IMG/VR virus record: IMGVR_UViG_3300009086_000032
Span: 1 to 44,680 of that record
Strand: one strand, 5' to 3'
DNA: 44,680 nucleotides
From: a virus
The notes under the pieces: generated by a model
The model's database searches: none
Told to the model about the DNA's origin: nothing
What the model saw: the letters and a program-made list of their open reading frames with translations, nothing else
Part shown: one piece after another, positions 16,609 to 25,785 of the stretch
Position numbering within the stretch: position 1 is the stretch's first letter
How the letters are laid out: each line of letters starts with the position of its first letter
Translations under genes and position numbers: made by a program

Positions 16609-19600
16609 ATGCCAACGATTTATACCGAACAGACCTTTCCATCCACATACAAGGACGATTATGATAAGACTAAAAACTATCATCGTGTCTTGTTTAATAG
16701 TGGTAAGGCACTTCAAGCACGAGAACTAACACAACTTCAGTCGGTTATCCAAGCAGAGATTTCACAACTCGCTGGTAACTTATTCGAAGAAGGTGCGATG
16801 ATATCCCCAGGCTCGTTCAGGGTAGATAACAAACTTGAATTCATCAAGATTAGTTCGCAAACGCCTTTCCCTTCGGACTCTTCAGTTCTTGTTGATCAGG
16901 AGTTCAGCACTTCAACTGGAATCAAACTAAAAGTTGTTCAGGCACTTTCTCGTGAAAACGAATCGAACCCAGATACTTTATTTGTAGAATATACTGACGA
17001 TAGTGTCGGTAGTGAGACAGGTACTCGAGTTAGTTCAGGAGAAACGTTAACTAGTACAGATGGTACGTATGTACTTGATGTTCAATCAATTAACACGAAC
17101 TCAAACCCTGCTGTTGGTTTAGGTTCTTCCATTCAGGTAGACGAAGGTCATTTCTTTGTACAGGGTCGTGTTGTATATTGTCCTACTCAAAGATTAGTAT
17201 TCCGTAAGTATGAGACAGATGCATCTTCTCGTTTTGGTTTCGTCATTTCTCAGGATATCGTTACAGTAGATGATGACCAAACACTTTATGACAATCAAGG
17301 TGAGACACCAAACTTAACCTCGCCTGGCGCTGACAGATACCGTATTCGTCTGACCCTTGCAGATGCACGTACTACCACCCAAGATAAAAACTTCATTCCT
17401 ATAATTGAAGTTCAAGGTGGTCAGATCGTATCATCTGTTACTTCTAACTCAGGATTTAAATCAATCCGTGAAGAGATGGCAACTCGTACTTATGAAGAGT
17501 CGGGTGACTATGTTAAACGTTATTTCCGTGCAAACTTTGCACCGAATGATGCAAATACTTTCAAGTTAAAAATCACGCCAGGAACTGCGTACGTTAGGGG
17601 TTATCGTATCAATAAGGATGCGGAAACAACTATACTTGTTGATAAACCTCAAGAAACATTAGATCGACAAAACGACTCGATTACTATTGACTATGGTAAC
17701 TACTTCCTGTATAATAATGGTAAGGGTCAATTTGATATCAACTCATGCGAATTGGTAAATCTACACAATGGATTAGGCGGTACTGGCTCGGTCATCGGTC
17801 AAACTCGCATACGTGCATTAAATACATTGGGTGGACTTGGTGATACCAAGAAACTCCATGTGTTTGATACTATCATTACTGCCGATGGTGCGAGTATCCG
17901 TGACGTTAGATCTATTGCTGCACAATCAAGTCCGACCGCAAGATACTTAAACATATACCGTGGTGGGGGTACTCAAACACTCACCAAGATGTATGGTACT
18001 GAAAAACGTCCATTGTTGTTTGATGCTCCTATTCGTAGACCAAAACAATTTTCGGATATCCAACTTACAGTTGCGAAACAAAAAGGTGTTGCGACTGGCG
18101 ATCCATTGACTACTGATGGTAGTGGACAATTTACTCTTACGCCATCTGCTGGTAATGCGTTGTCGAATCCAGGCTCATGGATCATTTCGAACGCAACTAC
18201 AGATTATGTAGAGAATCCAACGATTAACTTTACAGCGAGTTCTACTACAATTTCTGGTCTTGATAATAGTACCGCTTATCAGATAATGTACTACGAGAAA
18301 ATCTCTAATGCGAGTCAGAAAAATAAAACTCTAGAACCAACAACTCTTACTACTACACTGGATTCTGATGGTGATGGTGTAAGATTTATTAATCTACAAC
18401 AGACTGACTTATACGAAGTAACTCGTTGTAGTGCTTATGATTCTTCTGGTAAGAGTCAGTTAAATCTATTCTCTATCGACAATGGTCAGAGAGATACTCA
18501 CTACGGTACTTCAAAACTAATCTATGGTGGTTCAGGTCTTGACTCAGATGACCAACCTATATTTGTTAGGTTCAAATATTTCGATCACGGTACTGATGGT
18601 CAATTCTTTGGCGTTAACTCATATGATGGTCAGGTAACCTATCCTAAGATACCTATACACAGAAGTGCTAACGGTAAACTAGTTTCTCTTAGAGATGTTC
18701 TTGATTTCCGTCCAGCGATAAACTCTACTACCGAAGAGTTTGATGGTGACAACAACTCTCACGTATTCTCAGTACCCCCGACAAACTCTTTGGTAAATGC
18801 GGATGCGAAATACTACATGCCACGACTTGACAAACTAGTATTGTCAAAAGGTGGTGAGTTACGTTACATTCAAGGTGTGTCATCAATGATGCCTAAGTTC
18901 CCATCTACTCCTGTAGATTGTATTGATCTGTATAAGATCGAACTAGGTGCGAACACACTTCATACAAAAGATTTAAAGACCACTATCATTCCAAGACGTG
19001 GATACACGATGGAAGATATTGGTAAACTAGACAAACGTGTAGACAGACTAGAACAGGCAACTACTCTTTCTTTGTTGGAACTCAATGCAACTAACGAAAG
19101 ACTATTTGATTCTGCTGGTAACGAACGTATCCATACTGGTTTCTTTGTTGATAACTTCAAGAACCAGAAGTTTACTGATACTAAGTCTCTTGAACATAGG
19201 GCATCTCAAGATCCTACTAAAGGATTGATACGTCCATCTTACAAGTGTAAGACTATTCCAATGATCTTCGATTCTGCCGATCCTATCTCGGTAGGTGTTG
19301 TACAAAAGGGTGATAACGTTTACCTAGAACACGATGAAGTTCAATATCTTGCACAAAACATGGCGTCTAAGACGATCAATGTTAACCCATTCCACGTTGA
19401 GAAAACATATGGTGACCTAGTATTGTCACCTTCTAAGGATACTTGGAAAAACTTCGAACAGGATGCGCCTACAGTTATTGATGGTGGTACAGAGTTTGAT
19501 ACTACTCAAGCACTTCTTTGGAACGAAGCAGAATGGGGATGGGGCGGTACAGATCCAGCAGACATGCAAGTTGGTATGCAGAGTGATCCTCTTGTTTCAC

Positions 19601-22600
19601 AAACATCTTCTACAACTTTACTAGGTGAATCTACTCGATTGATCGGTCAAGATGTAGAGATCGATCATGGTGATTGGGTAGAGACTGGTTCCAACTCGAC
19701 TACAACAGAGTTGCGTAGTGGCAATAATCTGTTATCTGTAGAGAACAACTCACTGAATGGTGGTTATGTTAAAGAGACCGAGACAAGTAAAGTTAATTAC
19801 ATCGGTAAGAGAATAAACAAAGCTATATCACCTAAATTCTCTGTTGGTCTAACTTTGAATGTAAAAGATGAAGTGATCATTCCTTTCACTTCAACATATA
19901 AGTATGTCTTCCGTTGTGGCGCACACAATGGTCGTATTAAAGTTTACCGTCTTCCAAGCGGTCAGCAGGATGTTGCAGGTAACTGGACAGAATTTGGAAC
20001 CAGCAAACAGCAATTCAATTCTGGTGACAAGTTGATGATTAAAGGTGTAGGAACTGGTGGCGCACACGTTTACTTCTACAAGACTCAGGATAAGTGGAAA
20101 GCTGGTACTCGTTATGACGTAACTGTTGGTCGTAAGACTCAAAGTAATGCGAAGAGAACTAACACTTATCAGACGATTCAAAACGAACAAGTTACTAAAA
20201 CTCAGGACGTATCGGTTCAAGAGACTGTTACTAATACTACATACGAACGAACCAATACAATCTCTACGGAGAATATGTATCAAACCACTCAGGAATACAA
20301 TACTGCTACTGAGACTACAACTTCAGTAAACCGTATTTCGAGTGAGAGTGTTCTTACGGAGGTAGTTGATAATCGTGAATTACAAATTATCCACATACCT
20401 TGGATGCGTTCACGTAAAGTTTCTATCCGTGCGACTAACTTACGTCCGAACACTAAGTACTTCCCATTCTTCAACAACACAGATGTATCACGTTTCTGTA
20501 AGATGAAGACTTTCTACAAGTCGTCAACAGTTGCAGATCCTAACTATACTGTTGCTGATAATGGAACTAACATGATTCCAGAGGTAGAACTACCACCTGC
20601 AACAGAACACTCTGAAGGTTCAACTCCTCTACAATCAGATGCGAATGGTATCCTTGAGGCGGAGTACGAAATACCTAACTTGGTTAATCCTCCAATGCGA
20701 TTCCCTGTAGGTACTGCGGTATTCTCGTTGTATGATATCAGTAAACCAGACAAGAGTAAATCTCTATCGTACTGTTCTCAGTTCTATACTGCTTCAGGCG
20801 TGATCGAGAGTCTATCTGGTGAGTACACAATTACTAATACTCGTGTACTAGAGATTGTTGGCGGTCAAACAACTTCAGTTAATAACGATCGATACAATGT
20901 ACAAACTGTATCTACTGACACTGTTGTTACTACTGAGACTCAACAGGATGTTAAAACAGAGAAGACACAGGTTGAGGTATATGGGCCAGTTGAAACCTCT
21001 TCGGTTATCACAGGTTCTACTACTCAATTAGTAGCTACAAACACTAGTTATGACTACGCACAGACTGCTGGTTCTGCTTCGGTACTTCAGGGTACTGCAT
21101 CGTACAGTAAAGGTAAGACTTATAGTTTACCATACGGAGATCCAGGCACTAAAAAGGTTGTTGCTGCTAAGAACAAGATCTACAAAGATGAAGATCCGAC
21201 TGCACAATCATTTGAGGTCGTAGATCCTAATGGTATCTTCTTAACTCGACTGCGTTTGTACTTTGCTGAGAAACCAACTGGAGATGATGTTCAACACCCA
21301 GTAAGTGTTGCTATTACAGAAGCACCCGCTGGTTACCCAGATCGTACACGAAGAGTTCCAGGCTCATATGTTTCGTTGAATCCTTCTCAGGTTAAACAAG
21401 TACCAGAAGATGACATCGGAAGTATGGTTGCCAACGGTACTGACTTTGTATTCGAAGAACCAATCTTCTTGCAAGGTAATGGTGCAAACTACGCAATCAT
21501 TATCCGTTCTAAGTCTATGAAGTATAAGATGTACATCTCGGAAGTAGAAGACTTCTTGTTAGGTTCTACAGAGACACGTATCACTAAACAACCGACTCTT
21601 GGTTCGTTATTCGTATCTCAGAACACGGACGTTTGGGAACCACGTGGTACACAGGATTTGGCGTACGTAATGTATCGTGCAGACTTTGTAACGCAAGGTA
21701 ACGCATTCTTACATAACCGTAATGTCAGACCAACTACACTAGTAAAAGATCCTATCATGACTGACTCTGGTTCTAATAGTGTTACTGTGTTTACAACTGG
21801 TCATGGTCTACGTAAAGGCGACAGAACTAGGGTATTTGGTCTAGACCCCGATACTCGATATAATGGTATCTTGGGTTCATCTATCATGAATACGTCTTCC
21901 CCATATTTCCGAACCGTAACATCTGTAGATGCGAACAGTATTCAGTTCGATGCGGACAGTAATGCTACAGTATCAGGACGAGTGGGTGGAGGTGTTTCTA
22001 GATTGTTACAACATATTCCTTATGACGTTATTCGTCCAGATTTCGATGTTTTACAACCAGAATCAACTAACTATACGTTGTCAACAAAAATGACTGAGAA
22101 CTCTTCTCTTGCTGACTCTGATGCTAACACTAGAATGACGGTTGACCCATCTTTCCAGTTGTTGCGTAATAAGACCAACACTACACTAGAGAAATCTTAT
22201 GCGGTGATGAATCAGTGGGAAGAAGCAACAGAAACTACATTGCAACAGAATGGTGGTCACTCATTGACCTCTCAGATTACTATGACAACTACTGATACAC
22301 GTGTTAGTCCAATACTTGATTTGGAAGCAACAGATGTTAAGTTGACAAGTAACATTATTGACAACACTGATCCCAACCCATCAGGATCATATCTTGAAGG
22401 TGTGGTCACTAACAAACATTTCTATATCGATGAGACACACCCAACTGAGGGAACTTGTCCTGCTAAACACGTGACTATACCGATTACGTTGAGTGAAACC
22501 GCAACAGGTATACGTGCGATGTTGAGTGTTAACAGACCACCAGGCACAGGTATCCAATTATACTACCGTGCATGTAGTAAAGATAAAAACATTAGAACTA

Positions 22601-22806
22601 TAGAATGGGAAACAGCAGACACGTTAAATGCAACACCAGCAGATAACAATAAGAATGCGTTCCGTGAATATAGTTACTTAATTGGTGGTACTGAAGGTAC
22701 ACTAGAACCGTTTGATAAATTCCAATTGAAAATAACTTTCAGTAGTTTGAATACTGCTAAAGTTCCTGTAATTAAAGACTTGAGGTGTATTGCACTTGCA
22801 GACTAA
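16609..22806 (+). CDS. giant DUF4815-type baseplate/peripheral structural protein
   Basis: A 2065-residue protein. The N-terminus (FPSTYKDDYDKTKNYHRVLF, NSGKALQARELTQLQSVIQA) and GTAYVRGYRIN belong to the DUF4815 family of large marine T4-like virion proteins. A short coiled coil (DIGKLDKRVDRLEQATTLSL, residues ~803-825) is typical of the same family. Residues ~1175-1245 are Gln/Thr/Glu-rich and repetitive, and a second such tract lies at ~1425-1485 (VVTTETQQDVKTEKTQVEV). Between and after these are beta-rich domains (WMRSRKVSIRATNLRPNTKYFPF; DPTAQSFEVVDPNGIFLTRLRLYF). By size and location between gp8 and the fibres it probably combines T4 gp7/gp10-like roles as the peripheral wedge to which fibres bind. 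That role is inference. Confidence 0.8.
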   Translation: MPTIYTEQTFPSTYKDDYDKTKNYHRVLFNSGKALQARELTQLQSVIQAEISQLAGNLFEEGAMISPGSFRVDNKLEFIKISSQTPFPSDSSVLVDQEFSTSTGIKLKVVQALSRENESNPDTLFVEYTDDSVGSETGTRVSSGETLTSTDGTYVLDVQSINTNSNPAVGLGSSIQVDEGHFFVQGRVVYCPTQRLVFRKYETDASSRFGFVISQDIVTVDDDQTLYDNQGETPNLTSPGADRYRIRLTLADARTTTQDKNFIPIIEVQGGQIVSSVTSNSGFKSIREEMATRTYEESGDYVKRYFRANFAPNDANTFKLKITPGTAYVRGYRINKDAETTILVDKPQETLDRQNDSITIDYGNYFLYNNGKGQFDINSCELVNLHNGLGGTGSVIGQTRIRALNTLGGLGDTKKLHVFDTIITADGASIRDVRSIAAQSSPTARYLNIYRGGGTQTLTKMYGTEKRPLLFDAPIRRPKQFSDIQLTVAKQKGVATGDPLTTDGSGQFTLTPSAGNALSNPGSWIISNATTDYVENPTINFTASSTTISGLDNSTAYQIMYYEKISNASQKNKTLEPTTLTTTLDSDGDGVRFINLQQTDLYEVTRCSAYDSSGKSQLNLFSIDNGQRDTHYGTSKLIYGGSGLDSDDQPIFVRFKYFDHGTDGQFFGVNSYDGQVTYPKIPIHRSANGKLVSLRDVLDFRPAINSTTEEFDGDNNSHVFSVPPTNSLVNADAKYYMPRLDKLVLSKGGELRYIQGVSSMMPKFPSTPVDCIDLYKIELGANTLHTKDLKTTIIPRRGYTMEDIGKLDKRVDRLEQATTLSLLELNATNERLFDSAGNERIHTGFFVDNFKNQKFTDTKSLEHRASQDPTKGLIRPSYKCKTIPMIFDSADPISVGVVQKGDNVYLEHDEVQYLAQNMASKTINVNPFHVEKTYGDLVLSPSKDTWKNFEQDAPTVIDGGTEFDTTQALLWNEAEWGWGGTDPADMQVGMQSDPLVSQTSSTTLLGESTRLIGQDVEIDHGDWVETGSNSTTTELRSGNNLLSVENNSLNGGYVKETETSKVNYIGKRINKAISPKFSVGLTLNVKDEVIIPFTSTYKYVFRCGAHNGRIKVYRLPSGQQDVAGNWTEFGTSKQQFNSGDKLMIKGVGTGGAHVYFYKTQDKWKAGTRYDVTVGRKTQSNAKRTNTYQTIQNEQVTKTQDVSVQETVTNTTYERTNTISTENMYQTTQEYNTATETTTSVNRISSESVLTEVVDNRELQIIHIPWMRSRKVSIRATNLRPNTKYFPFFNNTDVSRFCKMKTFYKSSTVADPNYTVADNGTNMIPEVELPPATEHSEGSTPLQSDANGILEAEYEIPNLVNPPMRFPVGTAVFSLYDISKPDKSKSLSYCSQFYTASGVIESLSGEYTITNTRVLEIVGGQTTSVNNDRYNVQTVSTDTVVTTETQQDVKTEKTQVEVYGPVETSSVITGSTTQLVATNTSYDYAQTAGSASVLQGTASYSKGKTYSLPYGDPGTKKVVAAKNKIYKDEDPTAQSFEVVDPNGIFLTRLRLYFAEKPTGDDVQHPVSVAITEAPAGYPDRTRRVPGSYVSLNPSQVKQVPEDDIGSMVANGTDFVFEEPIFLQGNGANYAIIIRSKSMKYKMYISEVEDFLLGSTETRITKQPTLGSLFVSQNTDVWEPRGTQDLAYVMYRADFVTQGNAFLHNRNVRPTTLVKDPIMTDSGSNSVTVFTTGHGLRKGDRTRVFGLDPDTRYNGILGSSIMNTSSPYFRTVTSVDANSIQFDADSNATVSGRVGGGVSRLLQHIPYDVIRPDFDVLQPESTNYTLSTKMTENSSLADSDANTRMTVDPSFQLLRNKTNTTLEKSYAVMNQWEEATETTLQQNGGHSLTSQITMTTTDTRVSPILDLEATDVKLTSNIIDNTDPNPSGSYLEGVVTNKHFYIDETHPTEGTCPAKHVTIPITLSETATGIRAMLSVNRPPGTGIQLYYRACSKDKNIRTIEWETADTLNATPADNNKNAFREYSYLIGGTEGTLEPFDKFQLKITFSSLNTAKVPVIKDLRCIALAD

Positions 22807-23032
22807 AGATAATTTAATACCAGTGGAGGGACACCCCGATCTTAGGCGTGATCCCAACACTGGTGCCGTACTTAATATAAATAGTGATAAGATCAGGCAA
22901 TCTCGTGAAAGAAAACGTTTAATGAGACTCAAAAAGAAAGAAGAAGAACAATTGAAAGCAAAAGTTGAGGGTTTAGAGAGTGACATCTCAGACATGAAAA
23001 ATATGCTTTCGCAACTTATAGAGAAACTATAA
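22796..23032 (+). CDS. small basic coiled-coil virion-associated protein, TTG start
   Basis: A 78-residue protein if started at TTG 22796 (MQTKDNLIPVEGHPDLRRDP). I prefer this TTG because GAGGTG at 22782-22787 is then 8 bases away; a TTG at 22790 would leave only 2 bases. There is no ATG in a suitable place. LIPVEGHPDLRRDPNTGAVL is a conserved pattern of small proteins placed after the DUF4815 gene in marine T4-like phages. Residues 30-76 are Arg/Lys/Glu-rich and predicted helical (heptad-like L/I/M spacing in VEGLESDISDMKNMLSQLIE). It overlaps the upstream gene by 11 bases and the next by 1. A perfect late-promoter box lies inside it. Confidence 0.78.
   Translation: MQTKDNLIPVEGHPDLRRDPNTGAVLNINSDKIRQSRERKRLMRLKKKEEEQLKAKVEGLESDISDMKNMLSQLIEKL
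22876..22883 (+). promoter_or_regulatory. internal T4-type late promoter
   Basis: Perfect TATAAATA inside the small coiled-coil gene, about 150 bases upstream of the 909-aa fibre gene, which it could drive. It could also be chance in AT-rich DNA (codons ATA AAT). Confidence 0.5.
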
Positions 23033-25761
23033 TGTCAAGAAAACCGATAGTAAGATTAACAGACTCGTTCAAGATATTTGCTGACAAGTTTAATATCCTA
23101 ACTAACAACGTGGGAGATCCGTTATTTCTAAACACCCATAACGATAGCGATGTAGTAACTACTATCAATGAGATCAACGCAACTTTCCAAGCATATGATG
23201 GAAAGATCGTATATCCTAATGATAGTGTGCCAACTGGTGCTGCTTATTCGGGTTATGACGGATTAGGTAATCCGATAGACTACCCGAGTTATACTGGTGC
23301 TCAGTTACCTAGTACACATTTAGTTATCACCACCAATCAACATGGTGGTCAGGATATCGATATTGATGCTGGTCGAGATTTTCTTGTTGATGCCGTTCGT
23401 AATATCAATCTTACTGGTGTTAATTTTGACGGTGATTATTCTGGAACCTACATCAATAAGGTTGACGGAACATCTCTAGATTCTGTTGGTGGGGCAATTA
23501 CCGTAACAGGTAACTCTACCTACACTCTCACAACTGGTGGTAACTTTACTCAGACCACTACTGGACATATTGATCTAAATGCATCTAACAATATTGTTCT
23601 AGATGCGTCTGGAGATATTACTCTCGATGCCGATGGTAACGACATTTACTTTAAGAATGGTGGTGGCGAAGATACCGTAACCCATAATCTTGCAAACAAT
23701 GCTCATTATACCGTGACTACACCAAGTCATTACACTGTTGATGTGAATGGCGACATAACCTTTGATGCTGAAGGTAACGACATTATCTTTAAGAATGGTA
23801 ATGGCAATGATCAAGTAACTCATACTCTTGCGGATGGTGCTGGATATACGGTTACTGCTCCAGGCCATTATACACTTGATGTGGTTGGAGATATCATCCT
23901 AGATGCGGATGGTAATGACATCGTTCTCAGAAATAATGAGGGTGGGAGTGAAGATTCTGCCAGAATTACTTTGGAAAATGATGGGGACTTATTATTCTCT
24001 GTGCTAGGTCATACGACATTTGATGTTGCAGGAGACATCAACATTGATGCCGGTGGAGACAATATAAGATTAAAAGATGGTGGTACAACACGTCAAGAAT
24101 ATACTCTAGGCGCAACAACCACAATCGCAACAACTGGTAACCGAACCGAAACTGTTACAGGTAATGTATCGGACAGTGCAGTTGGTACATACCATATCGG
24201 TGCGACTGGAAACATGGACATCGATACACGAGGAACACTCGTAGTAAACACTGGTGGTAACAACGTACAATATACTACTGGACATATTGATCTCAATGCG
24301 ACTCAGAATATCGTATTAGATGCGGGCGGTGACATTTATCTGGATGCTGGTGACAGTGACATCTATTTCCAGAGAAACGATACTACATTTGCAAGATGGA
24401 AGATGGGTATTACTGCTTCACCCGACACATTTGCTCTAGAAACACCAAGAGGTAACTTCCATGTTGATGCAACTGGAGATATCATCCTTGATGCTGGTGA
24501 TAGTGACCTTATCTTCGCTAGACAAGGTACGCAATTTGTCAAGACTCAGATGGGTATGGCGGGAGACGCTACCTTAGTTCGACAGTTGTACTCACAAGGC
24601 GGTCTAGAACTAGACGTTGCTGGGAACTTTACTGTAGATGCAACTGGAGATATCATCCTAGATGCAGCTGCAGATGACGTTATTCTTAAAGACGCTGGAA
24701 CAGAGTTTGGTCGATTCAAACACATCGGTGATAACCAATTAGGTATCTACTCAAACGGAATCCTTGCTGCATCATTCAACGATTCAGATGTAGTATTTAA
24801 CTCAGACGTAAACATTGAGGACAACCTTGATGTTGATGGAACACTGAATGTAGATGGTGATACCACATTAAATGGTGATGTCACTTTGGGTAATCACGGT
24901 TCAGACCAGATCTCAGCGACAGGTCAGTTCGTAACTAGTCTAATTCCATTAACAGATGATACCTACAGTATTGGTAACTCTACTAAAGAATGGAAACATG
25001 GTTACTTTGACGGAACAGTATTTGCGGACAACCTAGATGGTGATAGTGGTACTATCGGAAACCTCAATATCAATGGATCCACCATATCGAATGCGAGTGG
25101 TTCTATTACTCTAGATGCATCTGGAGATATCATCCTCGATGCTGACGGAACTGATCTCGTATTCAAGAACGGTGATGATGGCGACGAAGCATCACACACT
25201 CTAAACACTCATAGTAATTACATCTTAACCACTCCTCAACATTATAAGGTTGATGCAGTTGGAGATATCATCCTAGACGCTGATGGCAATCACATCATCC
25301 TCAGAAACGGTACAGGAAATGATTCTGCACAGATAACATTCCTTGACGGTGGCGGATTTACACTTGGGGTTCCAGCAGCATTGGATTTCAATGCGGTCAA
25401 TGATATTACTCTTAATGCAGACGGTGGTGATGTACTACTTAAAGACGGTGCTACTCAGTTCGGTAGATTCCAGAATACTTCGGGTAATCTAAAAGTATAT
25501 TCAGGCACTGATGATGCCATGACATTCAGTGGTGCGAATGTTACAATGGCGGGTCAGATCACTCTACCTAGTGCAGATCTAAATACCGCTACGAAAACAG
25601 TTCACGGTGCGATTAACGAACTAGACAGTGATCTGGGCGATAGAACAGGTTTATCAAGTTTCTATGACGGACATAATCAAGATGTAATTACAGCACTAAA
25701 TAGAGTTGCAGCTAGAATAGTAGATGTCTATGACGAAAACGGTACTCTACTAAATAACTAA
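23032..25761 (+). CDS. repetitive fibre protein with GDIxLDADGxDI repeats
   Basis: A 909-residue protein. The N-terminus (MSRKPIVRLTDSFKIFADKF, then THNDSDVVTTINEINATFQA) resembles the baseplate-binding head of marine T4-like short fibres. From residue ~180 to ~805 there are degenerate repeats built on G-D-I-x-L-D-A-D-G-x-D-I-x-[LF]-[KR]-[ND]-G, with Tyr-Thr-Leu/Val-T-T-P strands between them (HYTVTTPSHYTVDV, HYTLDVVGDI). This suggests a beta-helical or beta-prism shaft. An internal Asp/Asn/Gly run (NIEDNLDVDGTLNVDGDTTL) and a fibre-type block (TDDTYSIGNSTKEWKHGYFDG) lie at ~590-665. The C-terminus (TVHGAINELDSDLGDRTGLS) looks like a trimerising end. Repeated codons are nearly identical, suggesting recent duplication. 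Confidence 0.82.
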   Translation: MSRKPIVRLTDSFKIFADKFNILTNNVGDPLFLNTHNDSDVVTTINEINATFQAYDGKIVYPNDSVPTGAAYSGYDGLGNPIDYPSYTGAQLPSTHLVITTNQHGGQDIDIDAGRDFLVDAVRNINLTGVNFDGDYSGTYINKVDGTSLDSVGGAITVTGNSTYTLTTGGNFTQTTTGHIDLNASNNIVLDASGDITLDADGNDIYFKNGGGEDTVTHNLANNAHYTVTTPSHYTVDVNGDITFDAEGNDIIFKNGNGNDQVTHTLADGAGYTVTAPGHYTLDVVGDIILDADGNDIVLRNNEGGSEDSARITLENDGDLLFSVLGHTTFDVAGDINIDAGGDNIRLKDGGTTRQEYTLGATTTIATTGNRTETVTGNVSDSAVGTYHIGATGNMDIDTRGTLVVNTGGNNVQYTTGHIDLNATQNIVLDAGGDIYLDAGDSDIYFQRNDTTFARWKMGITASPDTFALETPRGNFHVDATGDIILDAGDSDLIFARQGTQFVKTQMGMAGDATLVRQLYSQGGLELDVAGNFTVDATGDIILDAAADDVILKDAGTEFGRFKHIGDNQLGIYSNGILAASFNDSDVVFNSDVNIEDNLDVDGTLNVDGDTTLNGDVTLGNHGSDQISATGQFVTSLIPLTDDTYSIGNSTKEWKHGYFDGTVFADNLDGDSGTIGNLNINGSTISNASGSITLDASGDIILDADGTDLVFKNGDDGDEASHTLNTHSNYILTTPQHYKVDAVGDIILDADGNHIILRNGTGNDSAQITFLDGGGFTLGVPAALDFNAVNDITLNADGGDVLLKDGATQFGRFQNTSGNLKVYSGTDDAMTFSGANVTMAGQITLPSADLNTATKTVHGAINELDSDLGDRTGLSSFYDGHNQDVITALNRVAARIVDVYDENGTLLNN
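23887..25274 (+). repeat. GGAGATATCATCCT codon-level repeats in fibre gene
   Basis: The 14-base string GGAGATATCATCCT (Gly-Asp-Ile-Ile-Leu) occurs five times, all in frame, at 23887, 24475, 24646, 25123 and 25261, within a larger degenerate repeat encoding GDIxLDADGxDI. Confidence 0.88.
25749..25756 (+). promoter_or_regulatory. weak candidate late promoter for protein A
   Basis: ACTAAATA (6 of 8), overlapping the end of the 909-aa fibre gene and 30 bases before the protein A start, the spacing usual for the perfect boxes in this window. Confidence 0.4.
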
Positions 25762-25785
25762 GAACCCTAAAAGGTAAAGAACCGA

